A DNA stretch of 64,000 nucleotides from Pseudooceanicola marinus (GTDB lineage Bacteria; Pseudomonadota; Alphaproteobacteria; Rhodobacterales; Rhodobacteraceae): the NCBI RefSeq assembly GCF_002786295.1, contig NZ_PGTC01000017.1:372001-436000 (forward strand), read 5' to 3'. The notes beneath the pieces were generated by a model, which was given only the letters and a program-made list of their open reading frames with translations, was not told the origin of the DNA and did no database searches. Made by a program: the position numbers and the translations under genes. Below, in pieces: positions 45,656-53,065 of this stretch; positions within the stretch are counted from its first letter, which is position 1; the number at the start of each line of letters is the position of its first letter.

Positions 45656-46189
45656 ATGCAGAAAACGGCGCGTGTCATGATCGGGATCTCCAACGGGCTG
45701 GACCGTGTCGCCACGGTCCTGTCGGGGATCGCCATCGTCGTGCTCGTGGGGGCCGTCATGTTGCAGGTGGTGGCGCGCTACATCTTCCAGCAGCCCCCCG
45801 CATGGACCGAGGAACTGGCGCGCTACGCGATGATCTGGGCGGGCCTGCTGGGCGCCACTATGAGCTTCAAGCGGCGCTTCGACCCGGCCCTGTTCAACGG
45901 CACCACCTCGACCCGTGGCCTGTTGGCCGTCGCTGCCGAGATCATGAAATCGGCGGTGGTGCTGATCTACCTGCTGCCCATCCTGTGGCACGTCTTCTAC
46001 GGCCCCGGCATGAACCCTGCGCGCGGCTTCCTGCTGCGCCACAGCCGGTCGATGGCCGATGCCCTTCCCTTCTCCACCGTCTGGGTCGCCGTGGCCGTGC
46101 CGCTGATGATCCTCTTCACCCTGTTCCATCTCGTCGCGCGCTGGTGCGGCGAGGAGGGACCGCCGCAGCCGGACAACGACGCGACGTAA
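45656..46189 (+). CDS. TRAP transporter small permease, DctQ type
   Basis: 177 aa with four predicted membrane helices (TVLSGIAIVVLVGAVMLQVVARYIF; YAMIWAGLLGATMSF; IMKSAVVLIYLLPILWHVFYG; VWVAVAVPLMILFTLFHLV). The QQPPAWTEELARYAMIWAGLLGA motif is the DctQ signature. It starts 25 bp after dctP and ends 28 bp before the amidohydrolase. Confidence 0.9.
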   Translation: MQKTARVMIGISNGLDRVATVLSGIAIVVLVGAVMLQVVARYIFQQPPAWTEELARYAMIWAGLLGATMSFKRRFDPALFNGTTSTRGLLAVAAEIMKSAVVLIYLLPILWHVFYGPGMNPARGFLLRHSRSMADALPFSTVWVAVAVPLMILFTLFHLVARWCGEEGPPQPDNDAT

Positions 46190-46217
46190 TTCCCCAATCC
46201 TTTCAAGGAGTTTCTCC

Positions 46218-47669
46218 ATGCACGCAGATCAGATCATCCGCGGGGCAGAGATCATCGACGGCACCGGCGCCCCGCGCCGCCGCGGCGATGTCGCGATCAC
46301 CGACGACCGGATCGTCGCCACGGGCCCCCTGGACCACTGGACCGCAGGCCGCGAGATCGAGGCCCATGGCCGTATCGTCGCGCCGGGCTTCATCGACCCC
46401 CACGTGCACCACGATGCCGCGCTGTTCACCCAGCCCGACATGGAGTTCATGACCAACCAGGGGGTGACCACCGTCATCAACGGCAACTGCGGCTTTTCCA
46501 TCGCGCCGGTGAAACGGCCCGAGAACCTGCCCGAACAGCTGAGGATGATCGCCGAACGTCCCGATCTGGTCTTCGGCACCTACGGCGAATACCACGCCCG
46601 CATCGCCGCCGAGCCGCCTGCGGTCAACGCCGCCTGCCTGATCGGCCAGTCCACCCTGCGCGCCAATGCGCTGGACGACCTCAGCAAGCCTGCCACCCGG
46701 GCCGAGCTGCATGTCATGGCCGCCCTTCTGGACGAGGCCCTGGGCGAAGGCGCGATCGGCGTCTCAACGGGGCCCTTCTATCCGCCGTCGCGCGCCTCCA
46801 CCACCGAGGAGCTGATCGAGCTGGGCCGCGTCGCCCAGCGCCATGGCAAGCTTTACGTCACCCACATGCGCGACGAAGGCGACCGGGTGGTCGAGGCGCT
46901 GGAGGAAACCTTCGAGGTGGGGCGGCAAAGCTGCTGCGGCGTGCATGTCTCGCATCACAAATGCGCCGGGCTGGCCAATCACGGCATGTCCGAGACGACG
47001 CTGAAGATGATCGACGACTTCATCGCGGATCACGACGGCGGTCTGGACACCACCCCCTGGGTGGCCTCCTCGACCATTCTCAACTCGGGCCGGCACAAGC
47101 AGGCGACCCGCGTCATCGTCGCCGAAAGCGAACCCTACCCCGAAATGGCCGGCCGTGATCTGGACGACATCGCCCGGCAGTGGAACACCGACCTGGACGG
47201 CGCCATGGAACGGCTGCTGCCCGCCACCGGCATCTTCTTCATCATGGCCGAGGAGGACGTGCAGCGCATCCTCAGCTATGACCGCACGATCATCTGTTCC
47301 GACGGCATCCCCACGGGCAAGCACCCCCATCCCCGGGTCTGGGGCACCTTCCCCCGTGTTCTGGGCCACTACGCCCGTGACGTGGGTCTGTTCAGCCTGG
47401 AGACGGCGGTGAAGCGCATGACCTCGATGCCCGCCGACCGTTTCGGCCTGGGCGGGCGCGGGCGCATCGCCGTAGGCGCCTTCGCCGACCTGGTCATCTT
47501 CGACGCGGCCACGATCCGCGAGGGCGCCACCTTCGACAACCCGATCCGGCCGGCAACGGGGATCGACCGGGTCTTCGTCAATGGCACGGAGGTCTTTGCC
47601 TTCGGCCAGAAAACCGGCGCGCGCCCCGGCCGCCCGCTGACCCAGACCGCGCCGACCCAGGTGGTCTGA
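46218..47669 (+). CDS. N-acyl-D-amino-acid deacylase-like amidohydrolase
   Basis: 483 aa, metal-dependent amidohydrolase of the D-aminoacylase group. Metal-site His-x-His in APGFIDPHVHHDAALF, the conserved Cys in VINGNCGFSIAP, then THMRDEGDRVVEAL, VHVSHHKCAGLANHG and the Asp in TIICSDGIPTGKHPHPR, which follow the order of D-aminoacylase metal and substrate residues. The C-terminal GRIAVGAFADLVIFD belongs to the small beta domain. ATG 46218 after CAAGGAGTTTCTCC. Likely hydrolyses the substrate imported by the TRAP system. Confidence 0.88.
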   Translation: MHADQIIRGAEIIDGTGAPRRRGDVAITDDRIVATGPLDHWTAGREIEAHGRIVAPGFIDPHVHHDAALFTQPDMEFMTNQGVTTVINGNCGFSIAPVKRPENLPEQLRMIAERPDLVFGTYGEYHARIAAEPPAVNAACLIGQSTLRANALDDLSKPATRAELHVMAALLDEALGEGAIGVSTGPFYPPSRASTTEELIELGRVAQRHGKLYVTHMRDEGDRVVEALEETFEVGRQSCCGVHVSHHKCAGLANHGMSETTLKMIDDFIADHDGGLDTTPWVASSTILNSGRHKQATRVIVAESEPYPEMAGRDLDDIARQWNTDLDGAMERLLPATGIFFIMAEEDVQRILSYDRTIICSDGIPTGKHPHPRVWGTFPRVLGHYARDVGLFSLETAVKRMTSMPADRFGLGGRGRIAVGAFADLVIFDAATIREGATFDNPIRPATGIDRVFVNGTEVFAFGQKTGARPGRPLTQTAPTQVV

Positions 47670-47937
47670 TCCGGGTGGTCTGACGCGACGGGACGGGCGG
47701 CCTGCCCGGCGGCCCTACTCCGGCCTGTCTCCGCGCCGGGGGCCGGTTCGTCCCGTCCGCGGGCGTCCCCTTTGCGCAAAGTCAGACCCGCGACGCCCCG
47801 ACCTCATCGGCCACTGCCGCCGCGACATGCCCGGTATTGAGATCACTTCCAAGTTGACCCTTTCCTGTCTTTCCCGGCACTAGGCACCCAGATCAAGACA
47901 GGCGGTCCATTTCGACCGTATGGGGGAGGACCATTCC

Positions 47938-49263
47938 GTGGCGCGATCTGACAAGAACCGGGACGCGGCACTGCGTGTCGCGGTCCGCAAAGTAAAGCGC
48001 GCGCTGAAGCGTCGCATAGCCCTGCGTCGGCGGCGGCGCAGCCCGGCAAAGTTCGTCGGTGTCACCGGCAGTTCGGCCAAGTCGACCACCGTGACCCTCC
48101 TGTCCCATGTCCTCGCCTCGCAGGGGCCGACCCGGATGCAGGTCTTCTACAATAGCTATTTCCCGGTGCTGGAATCCATGCTGCAGCTTAAGGGAGACGA
48201 AGCCTTCTCCGTCAACGAGCTGGGCGCTGGCACGGAGGGTTTCGGCGCGGCCGCCCAGATGATCGGTCCCGATCTGGCCATCGTCACGATGATCAGCATG
48301 GAACATCGGTCGATCTACAAGACGGAGGACAACATCACCCGGGAAAAGGCCCAGCTGGTCGAGGCCCTGCGCCCGGGCGGCATCGCCCTGCTGAACGGGG
48401 ATGATCCCCAGGCAATGACCATGGCCGAAACCGCCGAAGGGCGGCAGGCCCGCGTGGTGACTTTCGGCCAGGGAGACGAAGTGGGCTATCGCGCCACCCG
48501 GATCCACGCCGCCTGGCCGGACCGGCTAAGCCTGTCGCTCGAATGGGCCGGCGGCACGCTCGACCTGAAGACGCAGTTCGTCGGCAGCCATTTCTGGCTG
48601 CCCGTCACCGCTGCCGCCGCCGCCGCGCTGGAGCTGGGCGTCCCGCCCGAGGTCGTGGCCGAACGGATCGCCGGGGTGACACCACTGCAAAGTCGCTGCG
48701 ACACGCTGCATATAGACGGCGGGCCGAATTTCATCCTCGATACGGCCAAGGCCCCGGCCCGCACCCTGTCGCTGACCCTCGACATGCTGCGCGACGCCCG
48801 CGCGCCCTTCAAACGCTTCATCCTCTACGGCGTTTCGGATTTCGGCGGCAACAACCGCAAGCAATACTCGCAGATCTACAGCGCGGCCCGCGAGGTCGCG
48901 GACGAGGTCATCATCCTCGGGGATCGCGCAAAACATGCCCGCGCCTCCGAGGAGGACATCGCCGCCGGTCGCTTCCGCAGCTTCCCGGATGTGACGTCGC
49001 TGACGCGCTACCTCAAGGAAACGGCCCGCCCGGACGAGTTGATCCTGCTGAAGGCCTCGGCCAACGTGCATCTGGAACGCGCCGCCCTGGCCTTCCGCGA
49101 GGAGGTGAACTGCTGGGAAGAGAAATGCGGGCGCACCCACCCCTGTCACGACTGCCGGGCCCTGACCGAAGGCTATTCGCCTCTCGCCGCGCGGCGGCAG
49201 CGCAACAGCAGCTTCCATCCCCGCGACCCGAACAACCCGCTCTACCAGCGGCTGGAAAGCTGA
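47938..49263 (+). CDS. orphan Mur-ligase-like protein with C-terminal cysteine motif
   Basis: 441 aa from GTG 47938, which has GGGGGAGGA 7 nt upstream; ATG 47920 is in frame but lies before that RBS. Arg/Lys-rich N terminus (VKRALKRRIALRRRRRSP), then the Mur ligase ATP motif FVGVTGSSAKSTTVTLLSHVL, FSVNELGAGTEGFG, ISMEHRSIYKTEDNITREKAQLVE, ALLNGDDPQ, and a ligase C-terminal domain (NFILDTAKAPARTLSLTLDML, ILYGVSDFGGNNRKQYSQIYSAA). It resembles MurF most. The last 50 residues have CWEEKCGRTHPCHDC, a possible metal site. It is far from any dcw cluster, so a role outside peptidoglycan precursor synthesis is likely. Confidence 0.78.
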   Translation: MARSDKNRDAALRVAVRKVKRALKRRIALRRRRRSPAKFVGVTGSSAKSTTVTLLSHVLASQGPTRMQVFYNSYFPVLESMLQLKGDEAFSVNELGAGTEGFGAAAQMIGPDLAIVTMISMEHRSIYKTEDNITREKAQLVEALRPGGIALLNGDDPQAMTMAETAEGRQARVVTFGQGDEVGYRATRIHAAWPDRLSLSLEWAGGTLDLKTQFVGSHFWLPVTAAAAAALELGVPPEVVAERIAGVTPLQSRCDTLHIDGGPNFILDTAKAPARTLSLTLDMLRDARAPFKRFILYGVSDFGGNNRKQYSQIYSAAREVADEVIILGDRAKHARASEEDIAAGRFRSFPDVTSLTRYLKETARPDELILLKASANVHLERAALAFREEVNCWEEKCGRTHPCHDCRALTEGYSPLAARRQRNSSFHPRDPNNPLYQRLES

Positions 49264-49508
49264 CGATCGGCCACCTGGGGTGCCGGCGCCGGAGGCGATG
49301 TCGCCCGGATGCCTTTCCAAGCGTCACTGCCGCGCCGGGGACGCGCCCGCGCCGCCCTTGGGGCGTCGGGGACCGCATTTTGACGGCGGGACAGGTTGCG
49401 CCGGCGGCACCGTCATGATCTTGACGCGGCGGGTGCCTCTTGGCGGCATCCCTCTCCTCCGTTTCACGGCCCGCCCGGCGCGGCGGCCCGACAGCCAGGT
49501 CCGACGCC

Positions 49509-50711
49509 ATGAACGACACCGCGCAGCGCTCTCCGACGTCTTCTCGCTCCTCTGATCCGGTTTCCGCCGAGACCACGGCCCCCGATCCACAGATCACCCG
49601 GGCTGCCTGGGCGACACGGGCGGTCTTCTTCGCCACCGGTTTCATCACCTCCTGCTGGGCGCCGCTGATCCCCTTCGTGAAGACCCGCGTCGGCGCGGAT
49701 GAAAGCACCTTTGGCCTGCTGTTGCTGTGCCTGGGCGGCGGGGCGCTGCTGGCGATGCCGCTGGCGGGGGCCTTGGCGGCGAAGCTGGGCGCGCGGGCGG
49801 TGATCGCCGCTGCCGGGCTGGCGATGGTCCCCATGCTGCCGCTGCTGACCCTCATGCCAGGCGTGCTCCTGCTGGGCCTGGCCCTGGCCCTCTTCGGGGC
49901 CTTCCTCAACAGCGTCGACGTGGCGATGAACATCCACGCGGTGGAGGTCGAACGCCGCGCCGCGCGCCCGATCATGTCGGGGCTGCATGCGCTTTACAGT
50001 GTCGGCTCCTTCTCCGGCGCGGGGGCCATGGCGCTGATGCTGCTGGCGGGGCTGGCCCCGTCGCTGGCCGCGACCCTGGGTGCCGCTGCCGCCGCCGCGG
50101 CGCTGCTGCTGGCGCTGCGGGGCCTCTTGCGCACGCGCGGCGGCACGGACACCCCGGCCTTCGCCTGGCCGCGGGGCGTCGTCTTGCTGCTGGCGGCCCT
50201 GTCGGGGATCTCCTTCCTGGTGGAGGGCGCGATGCTGGACTGGGGCGCGTTGCTGGCGATCGAGCGGCAGCTGCTGCCGGTCGAAGGCGCCGGGCTGGGC
50301 TACATGGTCTTCGCCGCCGCCATGGTCACCGCGCGGCTGATCGGCGACCGGGTGATTGCCAGGGCCGGCCAGATGTCCGTTCTGCTGGGCGGCAGCCTGC
50401 TGGCCGTGGCGGGCATCGCCCTGCTGATCGCCGCGCCCTGGACGCCCCTGGCGCTGGCGGGCTATGCGCTGACCGGTTTTGGCGTGGCCAATATGGTGCC
50501 CATCTTCTTCAGCGCCGCCGGACGGCAACGGGTGATGCCGCCCGCCCTGGCCATCGCCTCGATCAGCACCACCGGCTATGCCGGGGTCCTGATGGGACCC
50601 GCCGTGCTGGGCTTCGCTGCCGAGGCCACCAGCCTGGCCACCACCTTCGGCGCGCTGGCCCTGGTGCTGCTCCTGATCCCGGCCAGCGCCCGCGCGGTCA
50701 CGCGCCTCTAG
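49509..50711 (+). CDS. MFS transporter
   Basis: 400 aa, about 12 membrane helices, starting MNDTAQRSPTSSRSSDPVSA at ATG 49509. MFS features are the NSVDVAMNIHAVEVERR loop, MSGLHALYSVGSFSGAGAM in helix 5, and an internal repeat of the six-helix bundle (second half from RGVVLLLAALSGISFLVEGAMLDWGALL). It resembles the fucose permease/bacterial sugar-MFS-like group. Substrate unknown. It stands alone, with a hairpin after the stop. The 245 bp before it (49264-49508) show no gene. Confidence 0.88.
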   Translation: MNDTAQRSPTSSRSSDPVSAETTAPDPQITRAAWATRAVFFATGFITSCWAPLIPFVKTRVGADESTFGLLLLCLGGGALLAMPLAGALAAKLGARAVIAAAGLAMVPMLPLLTLMPGVLLLGLALALFGAFLNSVDVAMNIHAVEVERRAARPIMSGLHALYSVGSFSGAGAMALMLLAGLAPSLAATLGAAAAAAALLLALRGLLRTRGGTDTPAFAWPRGVVLLLAALSGISFLVEGAMLDWGALLAIERQLLPVEGAGLGYMVFAAAMVTARLIGDRVIARAGQMSVLLGGSLLAVAGIALLIAAPWTPLALAGYALTGFGVANMVPIFFSAAGRQRVMPPALAIASISTTGYAGVLMGPAVLGFAAEATSLATTFGALALVLLLIPASARAVTRL

Positions 50712-50720
50712 GCTTCTCTT

Positions 50721-50756
50721 CCCCTTCGCCGAGGCCAGACAGGATCGGCGAAGGGG
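50721..50756 (+). terminator. hairpin after the MFS gene
   Basis: CCCCTTCGCCGA and TCGGCGAAGGGG form a perfect 12-bp stem with a 12-nt loop, 9 bp after the stop. Only GTT follows, so termination would be weak without Rho. Confidence 0.55.
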
Positions 50757-50757
50757 G

Positions 50758-50797
50758 TTGGCCGAAGGGAAAACATGATCTAGAACAAAAGAGGAAC
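50758..50797 (+). promoter_or_regulatory. LexA (SOS) box and promoter of imuA-imuB-dnaE2
   Basis: GAAC-AAAAGAG-GAAC at 50783-50797 is the direct-repeat GAAC-N7-GAAC form of the alphaproteobacterial SOS box. It overlaps the -10 (TAGAAC, 50781-50786) of a promoter with TTGGCC at 50758-50763 and a 17-bp spacer, as expected for a LexA-repressed promoter. Confidence 0.85.
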
Positions 50798-50937
50798 TAT
50801 CAGTGTGGCGAGTCGCCGGCCCAAGGGGATCCCCCGAGCCTGCGCCCCCCTGCCCCCGCACCCGATCCGTTCCGCCTGTCCGTTACCATTTCGCCTGTCT
50901 TCGTGCCCCGTTCACCCTGTCCCGTCGCATCCCGCCC

Positions 50938-51576
50938 ATGTCCTCGCTGCCGCCGTCCCTGCCTGCCAAGCCCGCCGCGCACCGCGGCCCCGCCCCGGTC
51001 TTCGCCAGCGCCTTTCCCCTGCGGCCCGCCCGGGTCCACGAGGTCTGCGGCGCCGGCGCCACCGCCTTTGCCGCACTGACCTGTGCCCGCGCCCGGGCCG
51101 GCGCGCTGATCTGGATCCGCGAGACCTGGATGCGCGATCAGCTGAACCCGCTGGGCCTGGTGGATTTCTTCGATCCCTCGCGGCTGATCCTGGCCCGCCC
51201 CACCGATGCCGTGGACGCCCTGGCCGTGGCCGAGGAGGCGCTGCGCGACAGCGCCGTTGCCCTCGTCCTGCTGGAGGTCACCCGCCCCCTGGACCTGCGC
51301 GAGGGGCGGCGGCTGCAACTGGCGGCCAAGACGGGGGGCGGCACCGGGCTCTGCCTGATCCCCGAGGGCATGGGATCGAACGCCGCCGAGACCCGCTGGC
51401 GGGTGCAGCCGCATTGGGCCGCCCCGCCCGAGGATCACGGCGCCGCGACCCGCTCGGACTCGACACTGCTGCGCTGGCAGCTTATCAAGAACAAATCAGG
51501 AACGCTTGGAGCCTGGGATGTCTGCTGGAACCGGACGACGTATCGCCTCGATGTGGTTTCCCCGGTTGCCGAGTGA
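50938..51576 (+). CDS. imuA: ImuA-like protein of the SOS mutagenesis cassette
   Basis: 212 aa from ATG 50938; an in-frame GTG at 50803 would add 45 residues and begin almost at the transcription start, so it is less likely. The middle PARVHEVCGAGATAFAALTCARARAGALIWIRE matches the RecA/SulA-like fold of ImuA proteins; VALVLLEVTRPLDLREGRRLQLAA and AETRWRVQPH are also typical, and the end RWQLIKNKSGTLGAWDVCWNRTTYRL is the usual ImuA terminus. It acts with ImuB and DnaE2 in DNA-damage tolerance and mutagenesis. The 3' end overlaps imuB by 59 bp. Confidence 0.9.
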   Translation: MSSLPPSLPAKPAAHRGPAPVFASAFPLRPARVHEVCGAGATAFAALTCARARAGALIWIRETWMRDQLNPLGLVDFFDPSRLILARPTDAVDALAVAEEALRDSAVALVLLEVTRPLDLREGRRLQLAAKTGGGTGLCLIPEGMGSNAAETRWRVQPHWAAPPEDHGAATRSDSTLLRWQLIKNKSGTLGAWDVCWNRTTYRLDVVSPVAE

Positions 51577-53065
51577 CCGGGTACTGCGCGCCACTCCGCT
51601 GGAGGGGCCCTTCGCGCTGACCCTGCGCGAGGGCAACACCGAGCGGATCCACTGCCTGAACCCGGCCGCCGAGGCCGCCGGGCTGGCCCGTGGCATGGGC
51701 CTGGCCGATGCCCGGGCCTTCTGCCCCGCGCTGATGACCGACCCCGCTCGACCCGACCGCGAGGCCCGTTTCCTGGAGGTGCTGCGACGCTGGGCCATGC
51801 GCTATTGCCCCTGGGTGGGCACCGATGGCGCGGACGGGCTGGTGCTGGACGTGACCGGCTCGGCCCACCTGATGGGCGGCGAAGAGGCCATGTTGGACGA
51901 CATGGCGACCCGGGCGGCCCGCGCAGGCCTGACCCTGCGCGCGGGCCTGGCCGACACGCGCGGCGCCGCCTGGGCCCTGGCCCATCACGCGCGCGGCGCC
52001 ACCGCCCGCGCCGCCCCGGGCGAGACCGCCCAGGCCCTGGCGCCCCTGCCCGTCACCGCCCTGCGGCTGGATCCGGCGGAGGTCGCGGGCCTCGAACGAC
52101 TGGGCCTGCGCACCGTGGGCGCGCTGGAGGCTGCGGCCCGCGCACCCCTCGCCCGCCGCTTCGGCCCCGGCCTGCTGGTGCGCCTCGATCAGGCCATGGG
52201 CCGCCAGGGCGAGGCCGTCAGCCCCGCCGGCGAGGCACCGCATTATGCCACCCGCCTGACGCTGCCCGAACCGATCGGGCTGGAGGCCGACGTGATGGAA
52301 GGCACCCGGCGGCTGCTGGAACGGCTCTGCGAGAAGCTCGACCATCAGGAAACCGGCGCGCGCACGCTCTGCCTGACCCTGCGCCGGGTCGACCGCGACA
52401 GCCGCCAGGTGGAACTGCGGCTGGCCGCGCCAATGCGCGATCCGGTGCGCATCCTGCCCCTGTTCCGTCGCGGGCTGGAGGGGGTGGATGCGGGCTATGG
52501 CATCGACCAGATGCGGCTGGAGGCCACGCTGGTGGAGCCGCTGCCCGCCCGCCAGCTCTCGCCCCGCGCCACGGGGGGCGACCGGGCGCGCGTCGAGGAT
52601 CTGATCACCCGTATCGGCACCCGTATCGGGCTGGAGAACGTGCAGCGGTTCCGCCCCGCCGACAGCCATATCCCCGAACGCGCCTTCCAGGTGGTGCCGG
52701 CGGCCTTCGCCGGGCCGGAGGCGGGGATGGAGGTTGGGGCGGAGGCGGCGGCCCACAGCGCCAACCGCGCCGGTGCCGGGGCCTGGGCCGCCCCGCGTCC
52801 ACGTCCGCTACGCCTTTTCCCGCCCGAACCCATCGCGGGCCACGGACCGCGCCCGCCCGCCCCGCTGCGCTGGCGGCGCATGTCCCTGACCCCGGTGCGG
52901 GTCACCGGACCGGAACGGATCGCGCCGGAATGGTGGTTCGACCTGCCCGGCTGGCGCCGCGGCCTGCGCGATTACTGGATGGTGGACACCCGCGAGGGGC
53001 GCCGGCTGTGGCTATTCCACACGCCGCAGGATCCCGCCTGGTTCGTCGAAGGGGAGTTCGCATGA
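51518..53065 (+). CDS. imuB: ImuB, inactive Y-family polymerase-like protein
   Basis: 515 aa from ATG 51518 (TTGGAGCCTGGG upstream); a TTG at 51506 is the alternative start. Y-family-like N terminus IASMWFPRLPSDRVLRA, followed by VLDVTGSAHLMGGEEAMLDDMATRAARAGLTLRAGLADTRGAAWALAHHA split over the palm and fingers. The acidic catalytic residues of DinB are mostly absent, as in known ImuB proteins, which act as a clamp-binding hub for DnaE2. The C terminus (PEWWFDLPGWRRGLRDYWMVDT ... REGRRLWLF) is characteristic. An Ala-rich variable stretch lies near 400-440. Confidence 0.93.
   Translation: MSAGTGRRIASMWFPRLPSDRVLRATPLEGPFALTLREGNTERIHCLNPAAEAAGLARGMGLADARAFCPALMTDPARPDREARFLEVLRRWAMRYCPWVGTDGADGLVLDVTGSAHLMGGEEAMLDDMATRAARAGLTLRAGLADTRGAAWALAHHARGATARAAPGETAQALAPLPVTALRLDPAEVAGLERLGLRTVGALEAAARAPLARRFGPGLLVRLDQAMGRQGEAVSPAGEAPHYATRLTLPEPIGLEADVMEGTRRLLERLCEKLDHQETGARTLCLTLRRVDRDSRQVELRLAAPMRDPVRILPLFRRGLEGVDAGYGIDQMRLEATLVEPLPARQLSPRATGGDRARVEDLITRIGTRIGLENVQRFRPADSHIPERAFQVVPAAFAGPEAGMEVGAEAAAHSANRAGAGAWAAPRPRPLRLFPPEPIAGHGPRPPAPLRWRRMSLTPVRVTGPERIAPEWWFDLPGWRRGLRDYWMVDTREGRRLWLFHTPQDPAWFVEGEFA

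Noticed and set aside
48543-49418. 291-aa plus-strand frame overlapping the Mur-ligase gene
   Set aside because: Arg/Pro/His-rich shadow in another frame of a clear Mur ligase.
51805-53061. Long 5' extension of the dnaE2 frame over imuB
   Set aside because: Out-of-frame reading of imuB. The ATG at 53062 overlaps the imuB stop in the usual ATGA manner.
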